From Microbacteriaceae bacterium (GTDB taxonomy: Bacteria > Actinomycetota > Actinomycetes > Actinomycetales > Microbacteriaceae): a stretch of 6,992 bases of DNA. Shown piece after piece: positions 1 through 5,477 of the stretch. Position 1 is the stretch's first letter; each line of letters begins with the position of its first letter. The stretch spans positions 1-6,992 of the forward strand of contig JANRET010000041.1 of assembly GCA_030725885.1 (NCBI GenBank), given 5' to 3'. The position numbers and the translations under genes were made by a program. The notes under the pieces were generated by a model. The model was not told the DNA's origin. It saw only the letters and a program-made list of their open reading frames with translations, and searched no databases.

Positions 1-111
1 CGTGGCAAGATTACGGTTGGCGCACGACTTCGGTCCTCGGTGTCGAAGTTCTATTTCGAAGACCGGATCGCTCCGGTGACCACCAACGAACTAGAGTCCG
101 CCAAGCATTAG
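1..111 (+). CDS. qcrB: C-terminal 36 residues of a probable cytochrome b (QcrB), 5' end outside the window
   Basis: Frame 1 is open from the left edge to a TAG stop at 109-111. The 36 residues end in a polar tail that includes the stretch FYFEDRIAPVTTNELE. No membrane segment or catalytic motif lies in this fragment. I assign it to the cytochrome b subunit of the actinobacterial bc1 complex for two reasons. The FYFEDR-APVT tail resembles the cytoplasmic C-terminus of Microbacteriaceae QcrB as I remember it, and the ctaE-qcrCAB cluster commonly lies convergent to ctaCDF in that family. QcrB would oxidise menaquinol in the membrane and pass electrons through the Rieske protein and the dihaem cytochrome c to the aa3 oxidase encoded opposite. 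The plus-strand terminator at 139-176 marks the end of its transcript. The identification rests on a short tail and on context, so it is tentative. Confidence 0.5.
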   Translation, partial: RGKITVGARLRSSVSKFYFEDRIAPVTTNELESAKH

Positions 112-118
112 AAAATAT

Positions 119-133
119 CCGCACCCGGTGCGG
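119..133 (-). terminator. Hairpin with T-rich flank on the minus strand, terminator candidate for the cta operon
   Basis: A perfect 6-bp inverted repeat (CCGCAC at 119-124, GTGCGG at 128-133) encloses a 3-nt loop. Read on the minus strand it is followed directly by ATATTTTC (118 down to 111), the layout of an intrinsic terminator. On the plus strand no T-run follows. It lies about 70 bp beyond the stop of the small membrane protein at 202-465, the last minus-strand gene. The T-run abuts the stop codon of the opposing gene. The stem is short, so efficiency is uncertain. Confidence 0.45.
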
Positions 134-138
134 CCCTC

Positions 139-176
139 AGCACCCTCGGCCCGACAGGTCGGGGGTGCTGTTTCTT
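139..176 (+). terminator. Intrinsic terminator for the plus-strand qcrB-end transcript
   Basis: A 10-bp stem pairs AGCACCCTCG (139-148) with CGGGGGTGCT (160-169), with one T·G wobble and an 11-nt loop. GTTTCTT (170-176) follows. An alternative inner pairing CCCGAC/GTCGGG is also possible. It begins 27 bp after the TAG stop at 109-111, the expected place for termination of the plus-strand gene. The T-run is on the plus-strand side only. Confidence 0.75.
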
Positions 177-182
177 AACAAC

Positions 183-200
183 ACCTCAGAATCGCGAGGT
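183..200 (-). repeat. Short inverted repeat just after the small membrane protein gene
   Basis: ACCTC (183-187) and GAGGT (196-200) form a 5-bp stem with an 8-nt loop, starting 1 bp past the stop codon at 204-202. On the minus strand the following bases are GTGTTGTT, which is only weakly T-rich. It could protect the mRNA 3' end or aid termination, but a 5-bp repeat can also occur by chance. Confidence 0.25.
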
Positions 201-201
201 A

Positions 202-465
202 TCAGGGAACGCTGCTCATGATCACGGCAATCACGATAAGGATAATGATTACGGTTCCCAAACAGCTGAAACCAGAATCCAAGGTGGACATACATCCGCG
301 CGGCTTCTCGTTCACCACGTTGATAACCAGGTTCGTGTTCGCCGGAACCTCAAACGAGACGGGTTGGTCTGGAGTGAAGTCGACGCTCTTTTCTTCGTGC
401 ACGCCATCGTCATCACCGGTCGCACCATCGCGAGGTTCGGGCTCTGGGTTCTGTGTGTTGCTCAT
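202..465 (-). CDS. Small C-terminally anchored membrane protein, function unknown
   Basis: This 87-residue protein is not one I recognise. Residues 1-30 are hydrophilic and rich in Asp, Glu and Pro. Residues 31-57 look like a short beta-rich segment (FTPDQPVSFEVPANTNLVI). A single hydrophobic helix spans about residues 68-84, leaving a three-residue tail. There is no signal peptide, so the topology is probably tail-anchored with the acidic N-terminus in the cytoplasm. Two cysteines (58 and 68) flank the start of the helix. The gene begins 82 bp after the ctaF stop on the same strand, so it could be the last cistron of the oxidase operon. The RBS is weak (GGGAAC next to the ATG). An opposite-strand frame over the same bases reads as less protein-like. 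A role in oxidase assembly or stability is only a guess from position. Confidence 0.55.
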   Translation of the reverse strand: MSNTQNPEPEPRDGATGDDDGVHEEKSVDFTPDQPVSFEVPANTNLVINVVNEKPRGCMSTLDSGFSCLGTVIIILIVIAVIMSSVP

Positions 466-524
466 GTTCCCAGCCTAGGCGAACGGACGGACAGGTAATA
501 CTGAGATGAGGCTGTCGTACATTA

Positions 525-543
525 GCGGCGACATTGTCTCCGC
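525..543. repeat. 19-bp near-perfect palindrome between ctaF and the small membrane protein gene
   Basis: GCGGCGACATTGTCTCCGC is symmetrical about position 534, with eight of nine base pairs matching (one C/T mismatch). It lies 4 bp beyond the ctaF stop codon (550-548) and 60 bp upstream of the next start (465). As RNA it would form a stem of 7 pairs plus one mismatch over a 3-nt loop. No T-run follows on the minus strand, so an intrinsic terminator is unlikely. An operator for the downstream gene or a processing/attenuation hairpin is possible. Confidence 0.4.
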
Positions 544-547
544 ATGC

Positions 548-967
548 CTAGCGACGGTAGGCGCCCCGAACCGGCTCGTAGAACCAACCGATGAAGGTGA
601 TGAGCACCAATCCGAGCGAGAACAGCGCAAGCCAAATTCCGACCGACATCGCGAGCATCGCGATGCCACCGGCAGCGCCGGCAAAGAACGGCCACCACGA
701 CCACGGGAGGTAATACCCCATGTCGGTGTCACCGTCATCGACGTCGGCCAGATCGTTGTCCTCGGGCAGGACCCCACCGTTTTGGCGCCGAAGGTTCAGT
801 AGCAGGAATCCACCCAAAAGCAGGAAGAGCACCATTGTCAGGGGTATCGCAATCGTTCCGACCCACTCGATGGGGAACCCACCCAAGAAAACCCATGTGG
901 GATAAACAACCGAGAAAAACAGGAAGAATACGGCCAACCACAGGTAGACCCTGACATTAAGCGCCAT
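548..967 (-). CDS. ctaF: Cytochrome c oxidase subunit IV, actinobacterial type (CtaF)
   Basis: This 139-residue integral membrane protein is the small structural subunit of the actinobacterial aa3 oxidase. It carries no redox centre in the known family and stabilises subunits I and II. Four hydrophobic helices are visible: about residues 6-28, 36-58, 92-110 and 112-130. An acidic loop at 68-82 (EDNDLADVDDGD) separates the two pairs. The segment GYYLPWSWWPFF (84-95) and the ending GWFYEPVRG match the family, as does the total length near 140. ATG at 967 is preceded by AAGGA at 981-977, and the ctaD stop TAA (982-980) overlaps that RBS. The intercistronic gap is 12 bp, so it is certainly co-transcribed with ctaD. 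The stop is TAG. Confidence 0.93.
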   Translation of the reverse strand: MALNVRVYLWLAVFFLFFSVVYPTWVFLGGFPIEWVGTIAIPLTMVLFLLLGGFLLLNLRRQNGGVLPEDNDLADVDDGDTDMGYYLPWSWWPFFAGAAGGIAMLAMSVGIWLALFSLGLVLITFIGWFYEPVRGAYRR

Positions 968-976
968 TGCGGTGTG

Positions 977-981
977 TCCTT
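977..981 (-). promoter_or_regulatory. ctaF ribosome-binding site overlapping the ctaD stop codon
   Basis: AAGGA (981-977) shares its two A's with the ctaD stop TAA (982-980) and lies 9 nt before the ctaF ATG (967-965). A ribosome terminating on ctaD therefore covers the ctaF initiation region, which suggests translational coupling. It also supports the chosen ctaF start. Confidence 0.7.
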
Positions 982-2659
982 ACTTGTCCATGTACCCGCG
1001 CGGGGCGAGTTCCGGATGGTTCAAATCGAACGCCGGCGCTTCCGAGCGGATTCGTGGGATCGAGGTGAAGTTGTGACGAGGAGGGGGGCTTGACGTCGCC
1101 CACTCCAGCGAACGACCGTATCCCCACGGGTCGTTGACACCGACCAGCGGTGCGTTGCGATGAGTCCACCACACGTTGAACAGGAACGGAATCATCGAGA
1201 ACGCGAGGACAATCGAACCGACGGTCGACAGCTGGTTCATCCAGGTGAAACCGTCTTCCTGGAGGTAGGTGGCATAGCGACGCGGCATGCCCAGAACCCC
1301 TGCCCAGTGCTGGATGAGGAAGGTCATGTGGAAACCGACGAACAGCAGCCAGAAGTGCAAGTGTCCGAGGTCTTCGCGCAACTTTCGTCCCGTGAACTTA
1401 GGCCACCAGAAATAGAAACCTGCGAACATCGCGAACACCACAGTACCGAAGACCACGTAGTGGAAGTGGGCTACGACGAAGTACGAGTCCGAGAGATTGA
1501 AGTCGAGCGGCGGCGACGCGAGAATCACACCCGTCAAACCACCGAACACGAACGAGACGAGGAACCCCAACGCAAAAACCAAGGGTGTGTCGAAAGTGAT
1601 CGAGCCACGCCACATCGTGCCAATCCAGTTGAAGATTTTGACGCCCGTGGGGACCGCGATCAACATCGTCATGAGCGCGAAGAACGGGAGTAGAACACTT
1701 CCCGTGACGTACATGTGATGCGCCCAAACGGTCATGGACAGTGCCGCAATGGCAATCGTCGCGAACACCAGCGTCTTGTAACCGAAAATTGGCTTGCGCG
1801 CGAAGACCGGAATCACCTCGGAAATAATGCCGAAGAACGGTAGCGCGATGATGTACACCTCGGGATGCCCGAAGAACCAGAACAGATGTTGCCACAGAAT
1901 GGCCCCACCAGTTGCTGCATCAAAGACATGGGAACCAAATACCCTGTCCGAACCCAACGAGAGTGCCGCGGCGGCGAAGACGGGGAACACCATGACTACG
2001 AGAAGTGAGGTGATGAGGGTGTTCCACGAGAAGATTGACATACGCCACATCGTCATACCCGGTGCACGCATCGTGATGATGGTCGTGATGAAGTTGACGG
2101 CGCCCATAATCGTTCCAAAGCCAGACAACCCCAAACCAAATACCCACATGTTTGCGCCGACACCGGGCGTGTACGTCGCCGTCGAGAGCGGAGCGTAGGC
2201 GAACCAGCCGAACGATGCGGCGCCCTGTGGCGTAAGGAACCCTGCAGTCGCGACCGCCGAGCCAAAGAAATAGAACCAGAACGCGAGTGCGTTGAGTCGT
2301 GGGAAAGCGACATCCGGTGCACCGATTTGCAGCGGCATGAGCACATTCGCGAAAGCCGCGAAGAGCGGGGTGGCAAACATCAAGAGCATGAGTGTTCCGT
2401 GCATCGTGAACAACTGGTTGTACTGCTCTTTGGTGACGAGATCCATGCCCGGTTGGAACAACTGTGCCCGAATGATCAGGGCCATCACACCGGCGATGAG
2501 AAAGTACATAAACGACGTGACGAAATACATGTACCCGATGGTCTTGTGGTTGGTCGTCGTCAGATAATCAAGGAACACGGAACCCTGGCGGCCCGCTTTT
2601 ACGGTGCTTACACCCTCCGGAATTGCCGCTGCGGCGGGGCGTGGTGCTGTCGTTGTCAT
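980..2659 (-). CDS. ctaD: Cytochrome c oxidase subunit I, aa3 type (CtaD)
   Basis: This 559-residue protein is the catalytic haem-copper subunit that reduces O2 to water and pumps protons. Expected ligands are present. Low-spin haem a: His87 (in MHGT) and His400. Haem a3: His398 (in AHFHY). CuB: His265, His314 and His315. Tyr269 in the GHPEVY motif (264-269) is the residue that cross-links to a CuB histidine. Proton-path residues are also in place: Asp116 (D-channel entrance, PDVAFPRLN), Glu267 and Lys341 (K-channel, PTGVK). Roughly twelve membrane helices lie between about 40 and 500. A polar tail from about 520, starting SSPPPRHNF, is typical of actinobacterial CtaD. ATG at 2659 has AAGGA six bases upstream, and the ctaC stop is 9 bp away. 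It forms the aa3 oxidase with CtaC, CtaF and a CtaE that is not in this window; in this phylum the oxidase docks onto the bc1 complex. Confidence 0.98.
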   Translation of the reverse strand: MTTTAPRPAAAAIPEGVSTVKAGRQGSVFLDYLTTTNHKTIGYMYFVTSFMYFLIAGVMALIIRAQLFQPGMDLVTKEQYNQLFTMHGTLMLLMFATPLFAAFANVLMPLQIGAPDVAFPRLNALAFWFYFFGSAVATAGFLTPQGAASFGWFAYAPLSTATYTPGVGANMWVFGLGLSGFGTIMGAVNFITTIITMRAPGMTMWRMSIFSWNTLITSLLVVMVFPVFAAAALSLGSDRVFGSHVFDAATGGAILWQHLFWFFGHPEVYIIALPFFGIISEVIPVFARKPIFGYKTLVFATIAIAALSMTVWAHHMYVTGSVLLPFFALMTMLIAVPTGVKIFNWIGTMWRGSITFDTPLVFALGFLVSFVFGGLTGVILASPPLDFNLSDSYFVVAHFHYVVFGTVVFAMFAGFYFWWPKFTGRKLREDLGHLHFWLLFVGFHMTFLIQHWAGVLGMPRRYATYLQEDGFTWMNQLSTVGSIVLAFSMIPFLFNVWWTHRNAPLVGVNDPWGYGRSLEWATSSPPPRHNFTSIPRIRSEAPAFDLNHPELAPRGYMDK

Positions 2660-2665
2660 CGCGTT

Positions 2666-2670
2666 TCCTT
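2666..2670 (-). promoter_or_regulatory. ctaD ribosome-binding site overlapping the ctaC stop codon
   Basis: AAGGA (2670-2666) overlaps the ctaC TAA stop (2671-2669) and sits 6 nt before the ctaD ATG. This is the same arrangement as at the ctaD/ctaF junction. It fixes the ctaD start and indicates coupled translation of subunits II and I. Confidence 0.75.
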
Positions 2671-3550
2671 ATCCTTCTGTGTTTCCGTCGGTGCCGGGAA
2701 GAACGTTATTGGCGTTGTATTCTGCGCCCAGTCGACCAGTGAGCCCCTGATCGCGAAGCGCTTGCATCTGCGTGTTGTATTCAGCTTCCGAAACAACCTT
2801 GACCGTGAACAACATGAGCGAGTGGTACTCGCCGCACAACTCGGCACACTTACCGCGGAACGTGCCCTCTTTTTCGGGCGTAACGTACCAGTGATTGGTC
2901 TTGCCCGGGATCATGTCTTTTTTGTAGAGGAAGTCCAAGATCCAGAACGAGTGGTTGACGTCGCGAGAGTTGAGTTCGATTTCCACCGTTTTTCCCACGG
3001 GTAAATACAGAATGGGCAACGAGTTGATGTCGATGAGGTTTTCGGCATCCTCTTGGGCCTGAACACCCGAGAAGTGAACGTCCTCGGATAGATAGTTGAA
3101 GTCCCACGCCCAACGCTTTCCGAACACCTCAATTTTCACATCGGGATTCGGATTCACTTGTTCGATGAGCGCCTGGTCGCGCGCAGTGAACGCGAAAAAG
3201 CCGATGACTAAAACGAGAGGTACGACAGTGAAAAAAATCTCGATGGGGTTGTTATACCGCAACTGCGGCGGAATTCCCGTGTCAGTTGCACGACGGCGGT
3301 AGGCAATCAATGCCCAGATAATAAGGCCCCACGTGATTGCGCCCACGATGAGAAGGACGATCCACGAGGTCGCCCACAAACTGATGATACGTTCCGTGTG
3401 GTTCGTCACGCCCGGCTCGGACGGAAGAAATCCCCGAAGCTCTTGGCTTGTGCAACCGGAAAGCGTCAACGCCGCGACGGCGCCGATAACAACGGCGAGC
3501 AAACGGTAACGATTTTTCTGCAACGGAACCCTCTCGACCGAACTGTTCAT
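2669..3550 (-). CDS. ctaC: Cytochrome c oxidase subunit II, CuA-bearing lipoprotein (CtaC)
   Basis: This 293-residue subunit takes electrons from the cytochrome c domain of the bc1 complex through its binuclear CuA centre and passes them to haem a in CtaD. The N-terminus has a basic stretch, a hydrophobic core and the lipobox LSGC, with Cys33 the likely lipidation and cleavage site. Two membrane helices follow (about 57-83 and 103-122). The outward cupredoxin domain starts near 138 with the aromatic KRWAWDF motif (145-151). CuA ligands are complete: His200 (VNHSFW), then Cys235, Glu237, Cys239, His243 and Met246 in CAELCGEYHSLM. No cytochrome c domain is fused at the C-terminus. ATG at 3550 is preceded by AGGACC. 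It is the first gene of ctaC-ctaD-ctaF; the 104-bp gap upstream carries a palindrome (3575-3594) that may be regulatory. Confidence 0.97.
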   Translation of the reverse strand: MNSSVERVPLQKNRYRLLAVVIGAVAALTLSGCTSQELRGFLPSEPGVTNHTERIISLWATSWIVLLIVGAITWGLIIWALIAYRRRATDTGIPPQLRYNNPIEIFFTVVPLVLVIGFFAFTARDQALIEQVNPNPDVKIEVFGKRWAWDFNYLSEDVHFSGVQAQEDAENLIDINSLPILYLPVGKTVEIELNSRDVNHSFWILDFLYKKDMIPGKTNHWYVTPEKEGTFRGKCAELCGEYHSLMLFTVKVVSEAEYNTQMQALRDQGLTGRLGAEYNANNVLPGTDGNTEG

Positions 3551-3574
3551 GTGGTCCTAGTCTATGACATCTGG

Positions 3575-3594
3575 TGAGTCATCGTGACGACTCA
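3575..3594. promoter_or_regulatory. 20-bp imperfect palindrome upstream of ctaC, candidate operator
   Basis: TGAGTCATCGTGACGACTCA has perfect outer arms (TGAGTC/GACTCA) and 8 of 10 symmetric base pairs overall. It is centred about 35 bp upstream of the ctaC ATG, inside the only non-coding gap before the operon. A TTGAGT (3595-3590, minus strand) that could be a -35 overlaps it, but I see no well-placed -10. It does not fit the GlxR consensus TGTGA-N6-TCACA. It could be a repressor or activator site, or a 5'-UTR hairpin. Confidence 0.35.
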
Positions 3595-3609
3595 AACACC
3601 TGAAAACCC

Positions 3610-3630
3610 CCGAAAACATCTCGTTTTTGG
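3610..3630 (-). terminator. Weak hairpin between erpA and ctaC, possible erpA terminator
   Basis: On the minus strand CCAAAAAC (3630-3623) pairs with GTTTTCGG (3617-3610) around a 5-nt GAGAT loop, with 7 of 8 pairs. GGGGTTTTC follows a few bases later. The stem is A/T-rich and the T-run is short, so read-through from erpA into ctaC is quite possible. Nothing stronger is present in the 104-bp gap 3551-3654. Confidence 0.25.
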
Positions 3631-3654
3631 CCGATGGTGCGCCCGCGACGGTGT

Positions 3655-4017
3655 TTAGTTGAATGAGTCACCACACGCGCAGGAGCTGGCGGCGTTGGGG
3701 TTGTTGATTTGGAAACCCGAGGACTGCAGCGTGTCCTCATAGTCGATTGAAGCGCCGTCTAGATACGGTGCGCTCTTCTTGTCAACAACGACCTCGACTC
3801 CGTCAAACGCGACGACGGCGTCACCGTCATTGTCGCGCTCGTCGAAGAACATGTCGTACTTGAAGCCACTGCACCCCCCGGCCTTTACAACCAGGCGTAA
3901 GCGCAAATCATCACGCTGTTCCCGGCCGATGAGGGCCTTTGCCTTCACGATTGCCGAAGGGGTGAGAGTCACGCCATGGGTGTTTTCCGTCAATTTTGTG
4001 CCGTTCAATTCGCTCAT
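3655..4017 (-). CDS. erpA: A-type iron-sulfur cluster carrier/insertion protein (ErpA/HesB family)
   Basis: This 120-residue cytoplasmic protein accepts Fe-S clusters from the scaffold machinery and inserts them into target apoproteins. The three conserved cysteines that bind the cluster are present: Cys49 in GGCSGF, and Cys113 and Cys115 in the C-terminal CACGDSF. Residues 17-36 match the family's opening TLTPSAIVKAKALI pattern, and DYEDTLQSSGFQINNPNA (92-109) is the usual central signature. Length is normal for the family, with a slightly long N-terminus. The start at 4017 has no ribosome-binding site, and a TAAAAT hexamer ends 6 nt upstream, suggesting leaderless expression. It sits 27 bp downstream of the M20 dipeptidase stop. 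Actinobacteria often keep this gene beside the oxidase and bc1 genes, which include a Rieske protein. ErpA and IscA cannot be distinguished with certainty from sequence alone. Confidence 0.93.
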   Translation of the reverse strand: MSELNGTKLTENTHGVTLTPSAIVKAKALIGREQRDDLRLRLVVKAGGCSGFKYDMFFDERDNDGDAVVAFDGVEVVVDKKSAPYLDGASIDYEDTLQSSGFQINNPNAASSCACGDSFN

Positions 4018-4023
4018 GCCAAA

Positions 4024-4029
4024 ATTTTA
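4024..4029 (-). promoter_or_regulatory. Candidate -10 element for leaderless transcription of erpA
   Basis: On the minus strand TAAAAT (4029-4024) fits the actinobacterial TAnnnT -10 pattern. The ATG begins 7 nt past its last base, so the predicted transcript would start at the A of the initiation codon. No Shine-Dalgarno sequence is near; the only purine run, GAGGG, is about 15 nt away. A TTGACT at 4048-4043 is only 13 bp from the -10 and is too close to be a standard -35. Confidence 0.45.
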
Positions 4030-4044
4030 CACCCTCGCAAAGAG

Positions 4045-5439
4045 TCAATCGCGCTCATTGAGTCGAACCAGGAAAAGAGTCTCGGCAAGCATCGCACGTT
4101 CCAAGACCACGAGTGACAATGACTCATTCGGGCTGTGTGCTCGCGACTGCGGATCTTCGACGCCGGTGATCAAAATCTGCGCATCGGGAAATCGCGCCAC
4201 CAAATCGGCGACGAACGGAATCGACCCGCCGACTCCGACCATGACGGGGTCGACTCCGTCCCACGCGTCTCGAAGGGCATCCAACTCGAGAGCTGCGGCA
4301 CTTCCGGAGGTGTCGACCAGGAACGGATTTCCCAGGTCAACCTGTCCGAACTCCAGATGCGCCCCCCACGGCACCGTGTCGCGAAGGTGTTTTGTGATAA
4401 CGGTAAAGGCATCGGCGGCGGACTGCCCCGGAGCGATTCGAACCGAGATTTTCACAGTCACCGAGGGAATCAGCGTGTTCGACGCGTTCTGGACGGTCGG
4501 CGCGTCAATTCCCGTGATAGAAATTGCGGGCTGGAACCACAGTCGCGACAGAATCGGCCCGACGCCGATGTCGCTCACTCCGTCTTTGAGCCCCGAGTCG
4601 TGGATCAGTTCGTCCTTCGTGAAATCGGGCACCGGTCCGTCGTGGGTGTGAAGCCCCGCGACCGCGACGGATCCGTCGTCGTTGTACAGGCGTGCGAGAA
4701 GCGTCGTCGCCGCCATCATCGCGTCGGGCACCGCTCCGCCCAGCATCCCCGAATGCGACGCATGGTCGAGTGTCGACACCGTGAGTGAGAATGCGACGTT
4801 GCCCCGCAAACTCACGGTGAGCGAGGGGATGTCAACGGACCGGTTGTCCGAGTCGGCAACAATAATCACGTCGCTCTCGAGGAGTGACATGTGGCGATCC
4901 AGAATCGAGGTAAAGGAACGTGATCCGAATTCTTCTTCGCCCTCAATAAAAACGGCCAGTCCAATGTTCAGGTCGTCGCCAAGCGCTTCAGCCACGGTTT
5001 CGAGCGCAGTGAGGTGCACCACCACGCCGGCTTTGTCATCCGCTGCGCCGCGACCGTACAACCGACCGTTACGCTCGCTGGGCTCAAACGGGTCGCTGTC
5101 CCACGCCGCGGCGTCACCGGGGGGTTGAACATCGTGGTGTGCATAGAGCAACACGGTGGGAAATCCGGGCTTGGCCGCACGTCGGGCAAGGACCGCCGGT
5201 TGCCCGTATCCGGGACCTTCGGCGTGAGGTTCGGTCACCGTTCGAATCTCGTTGAAGATGCCCAAGGCTCGAATACGCTCTTCAACAAACGCCGCTGAAT
5301 TCTCAACCTGGGCCTTGTCGAAACCATCCCACGACACACTCGATATACGCACGAGCGATTTGAGAGTTTCGACCGCTAACGGGAATGCCGACGATATTGA
5401 CGCACGGAGGGCGTCCAGCGAACGAGGAGATTCTGTCAT
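4045..5439 (-). CDS. M20-family zinc dipeptidase/peptidase
   Basis: This 464-residue cytoplasmic metallopeptidase resembles the dipeptidase branch of M20 (CNDP/PepV/DapE-like), which hydrolyses small peptides with two zinc ions. The expected motifs are all visible. YAHHDVQP (99-106) supplies metal ligand His101 and catalytic Asp103. GRGAADDKAG (129-138) supplies the bridging Asp134. EGEEEFGS (166-173) supplies the general base Glu169 and ligand Glu170. ADSDN (195-199) supplies Asp196, and SRAHSPNE (432-439) supplies His435. The inserted dimerisation domain begins near 207 and includes HSGMLGGAVPDA (229-240). Length is normal. There is no signal peptide. The start at 5439 lacks an RBS and has TAAGAT close upstream. 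The exact substrate cannot be read from sequence. It is probably peptide turnover unrelated to respiration; erpA lies 27 bp downstream. Confidence 0.92.
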   Translation of the reverse strand: MTESPRSLDALRASISSAFPLAVETLKSLVRISSVSWDGFDKAQVENSAAFVEERIRALGIFNEIRTVTEPHAEGPGYGQPAVLARRAAKPGFPTVLLYAHHDVQPPGDAAAWDSDPFEPSERNGRLYGRGAADDKAGVVVHLTALETVAEALGDDLNIGLAVFIEGEEEFGSRSFTSILDRHMSLLESDVIIVADSDNRSVDIPSLTVSLRGNVAFSLTVSTLDHASHSGMLGGAVPDAMMAATTLLARLYNDDGSVAVAGLHTHDGPVPDFTKDELIHDSGLKDGVSDIGVGPILSRLWFQPAISITGIDAPTVQNASNTLIPSVTVKISVRIAPGQSAADAFTVITKHLRDTVPWGAHLEFGQVDLGNPFLVDTSGSAAALELDALRDAWDGVDPVMVGVGGSIPFVADLVARFPDAQILITGVEDPQSRAHSPNESLSLVVLERAMLAETLFLVRLNERD

Positions 5440-5444
5440 GACGG

Positions 5445-5452
5445 TAATCTTA
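5445..5452. promoter_or_regulatory. Overlapping back-to-back -10 elements, candidate bidirectional promoter
   Basis: TAATCTTA contains TAATCT on the plus strand (5445-5450) and TAAGAT on the minus strand (5452-5447), both fitting TAnnnT. It lies in the 38-bp gap between two divergent genes. The predicted plus start near 5457 gives a leader of about 21 nt with an RBS for the DUF3043 gene. The predicted minus start near 5440 gives an almost leaderless dipeptidase mRNA. No convincing -35 is seen on either side. Confidence 0.4.
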
Positions 5453-5464
5453 GAAGCACCTAGT

Positions 5465-5472
5465 GAGAGGAA
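5465..5472 (+). promoter_or_regulatory. Ribosome-binding site that decides the DUF3043 start
   Basis: GAGAGGAA (5465-5472) lies 5 nt before GTG at 5478-5480. An in-frame GTG at 5463 overlaps this site and has no RBS of its own, so the later GTG is preferred. Confidence 0.7.
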
Positions 5473-5477
5473 CCGTC

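Noticed and set aside
218..478. 86-codon plus-strand frame opposite the small membrane protein
   Set aside because: The minus-strand reading has a sensible acidic domain plus helix and is co-oriented with ctaF, while the plus-strand reading has no coherent architecture.
1160..1693. 177-codon plus-strand open frame antisense to ctaD
   Set aside because: It is extremely rich in Arg, Glu and His, shows no domain, and lies wholly opposite an unmistakable ctaD. It is a codon-composition shadow.
2327..3004. 225-codon plus-strand open frame spanning the ctaC/ctaD junction
   Set aside because: It is antisense to two well-supported genes, has no recognisable motif and no RBS. It is a shadow frame.
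3559..3564. TAGACT as the -10 element for ctaC
   Set aside because: A start about 7 nt downstream would fall at about 3552 and remove the AGGACC ribosome-binding site of ctaC.
4043..4048. TTGACT as the -35 element for erpA
   Set aside because: It is only 13 bp from the TAAAAT -10 candidate, short of the usual 16-18 bp, and it coincides with the dipeptidase stop codon.
3779..4651. 290-codon plus-strand open frame opposite erpA and the dipeptidase
   Set aside because: It is Ser/Thr/Arg-rich low-complexity translation with no family signature, and it crosses two real genes and their intergenic gap.
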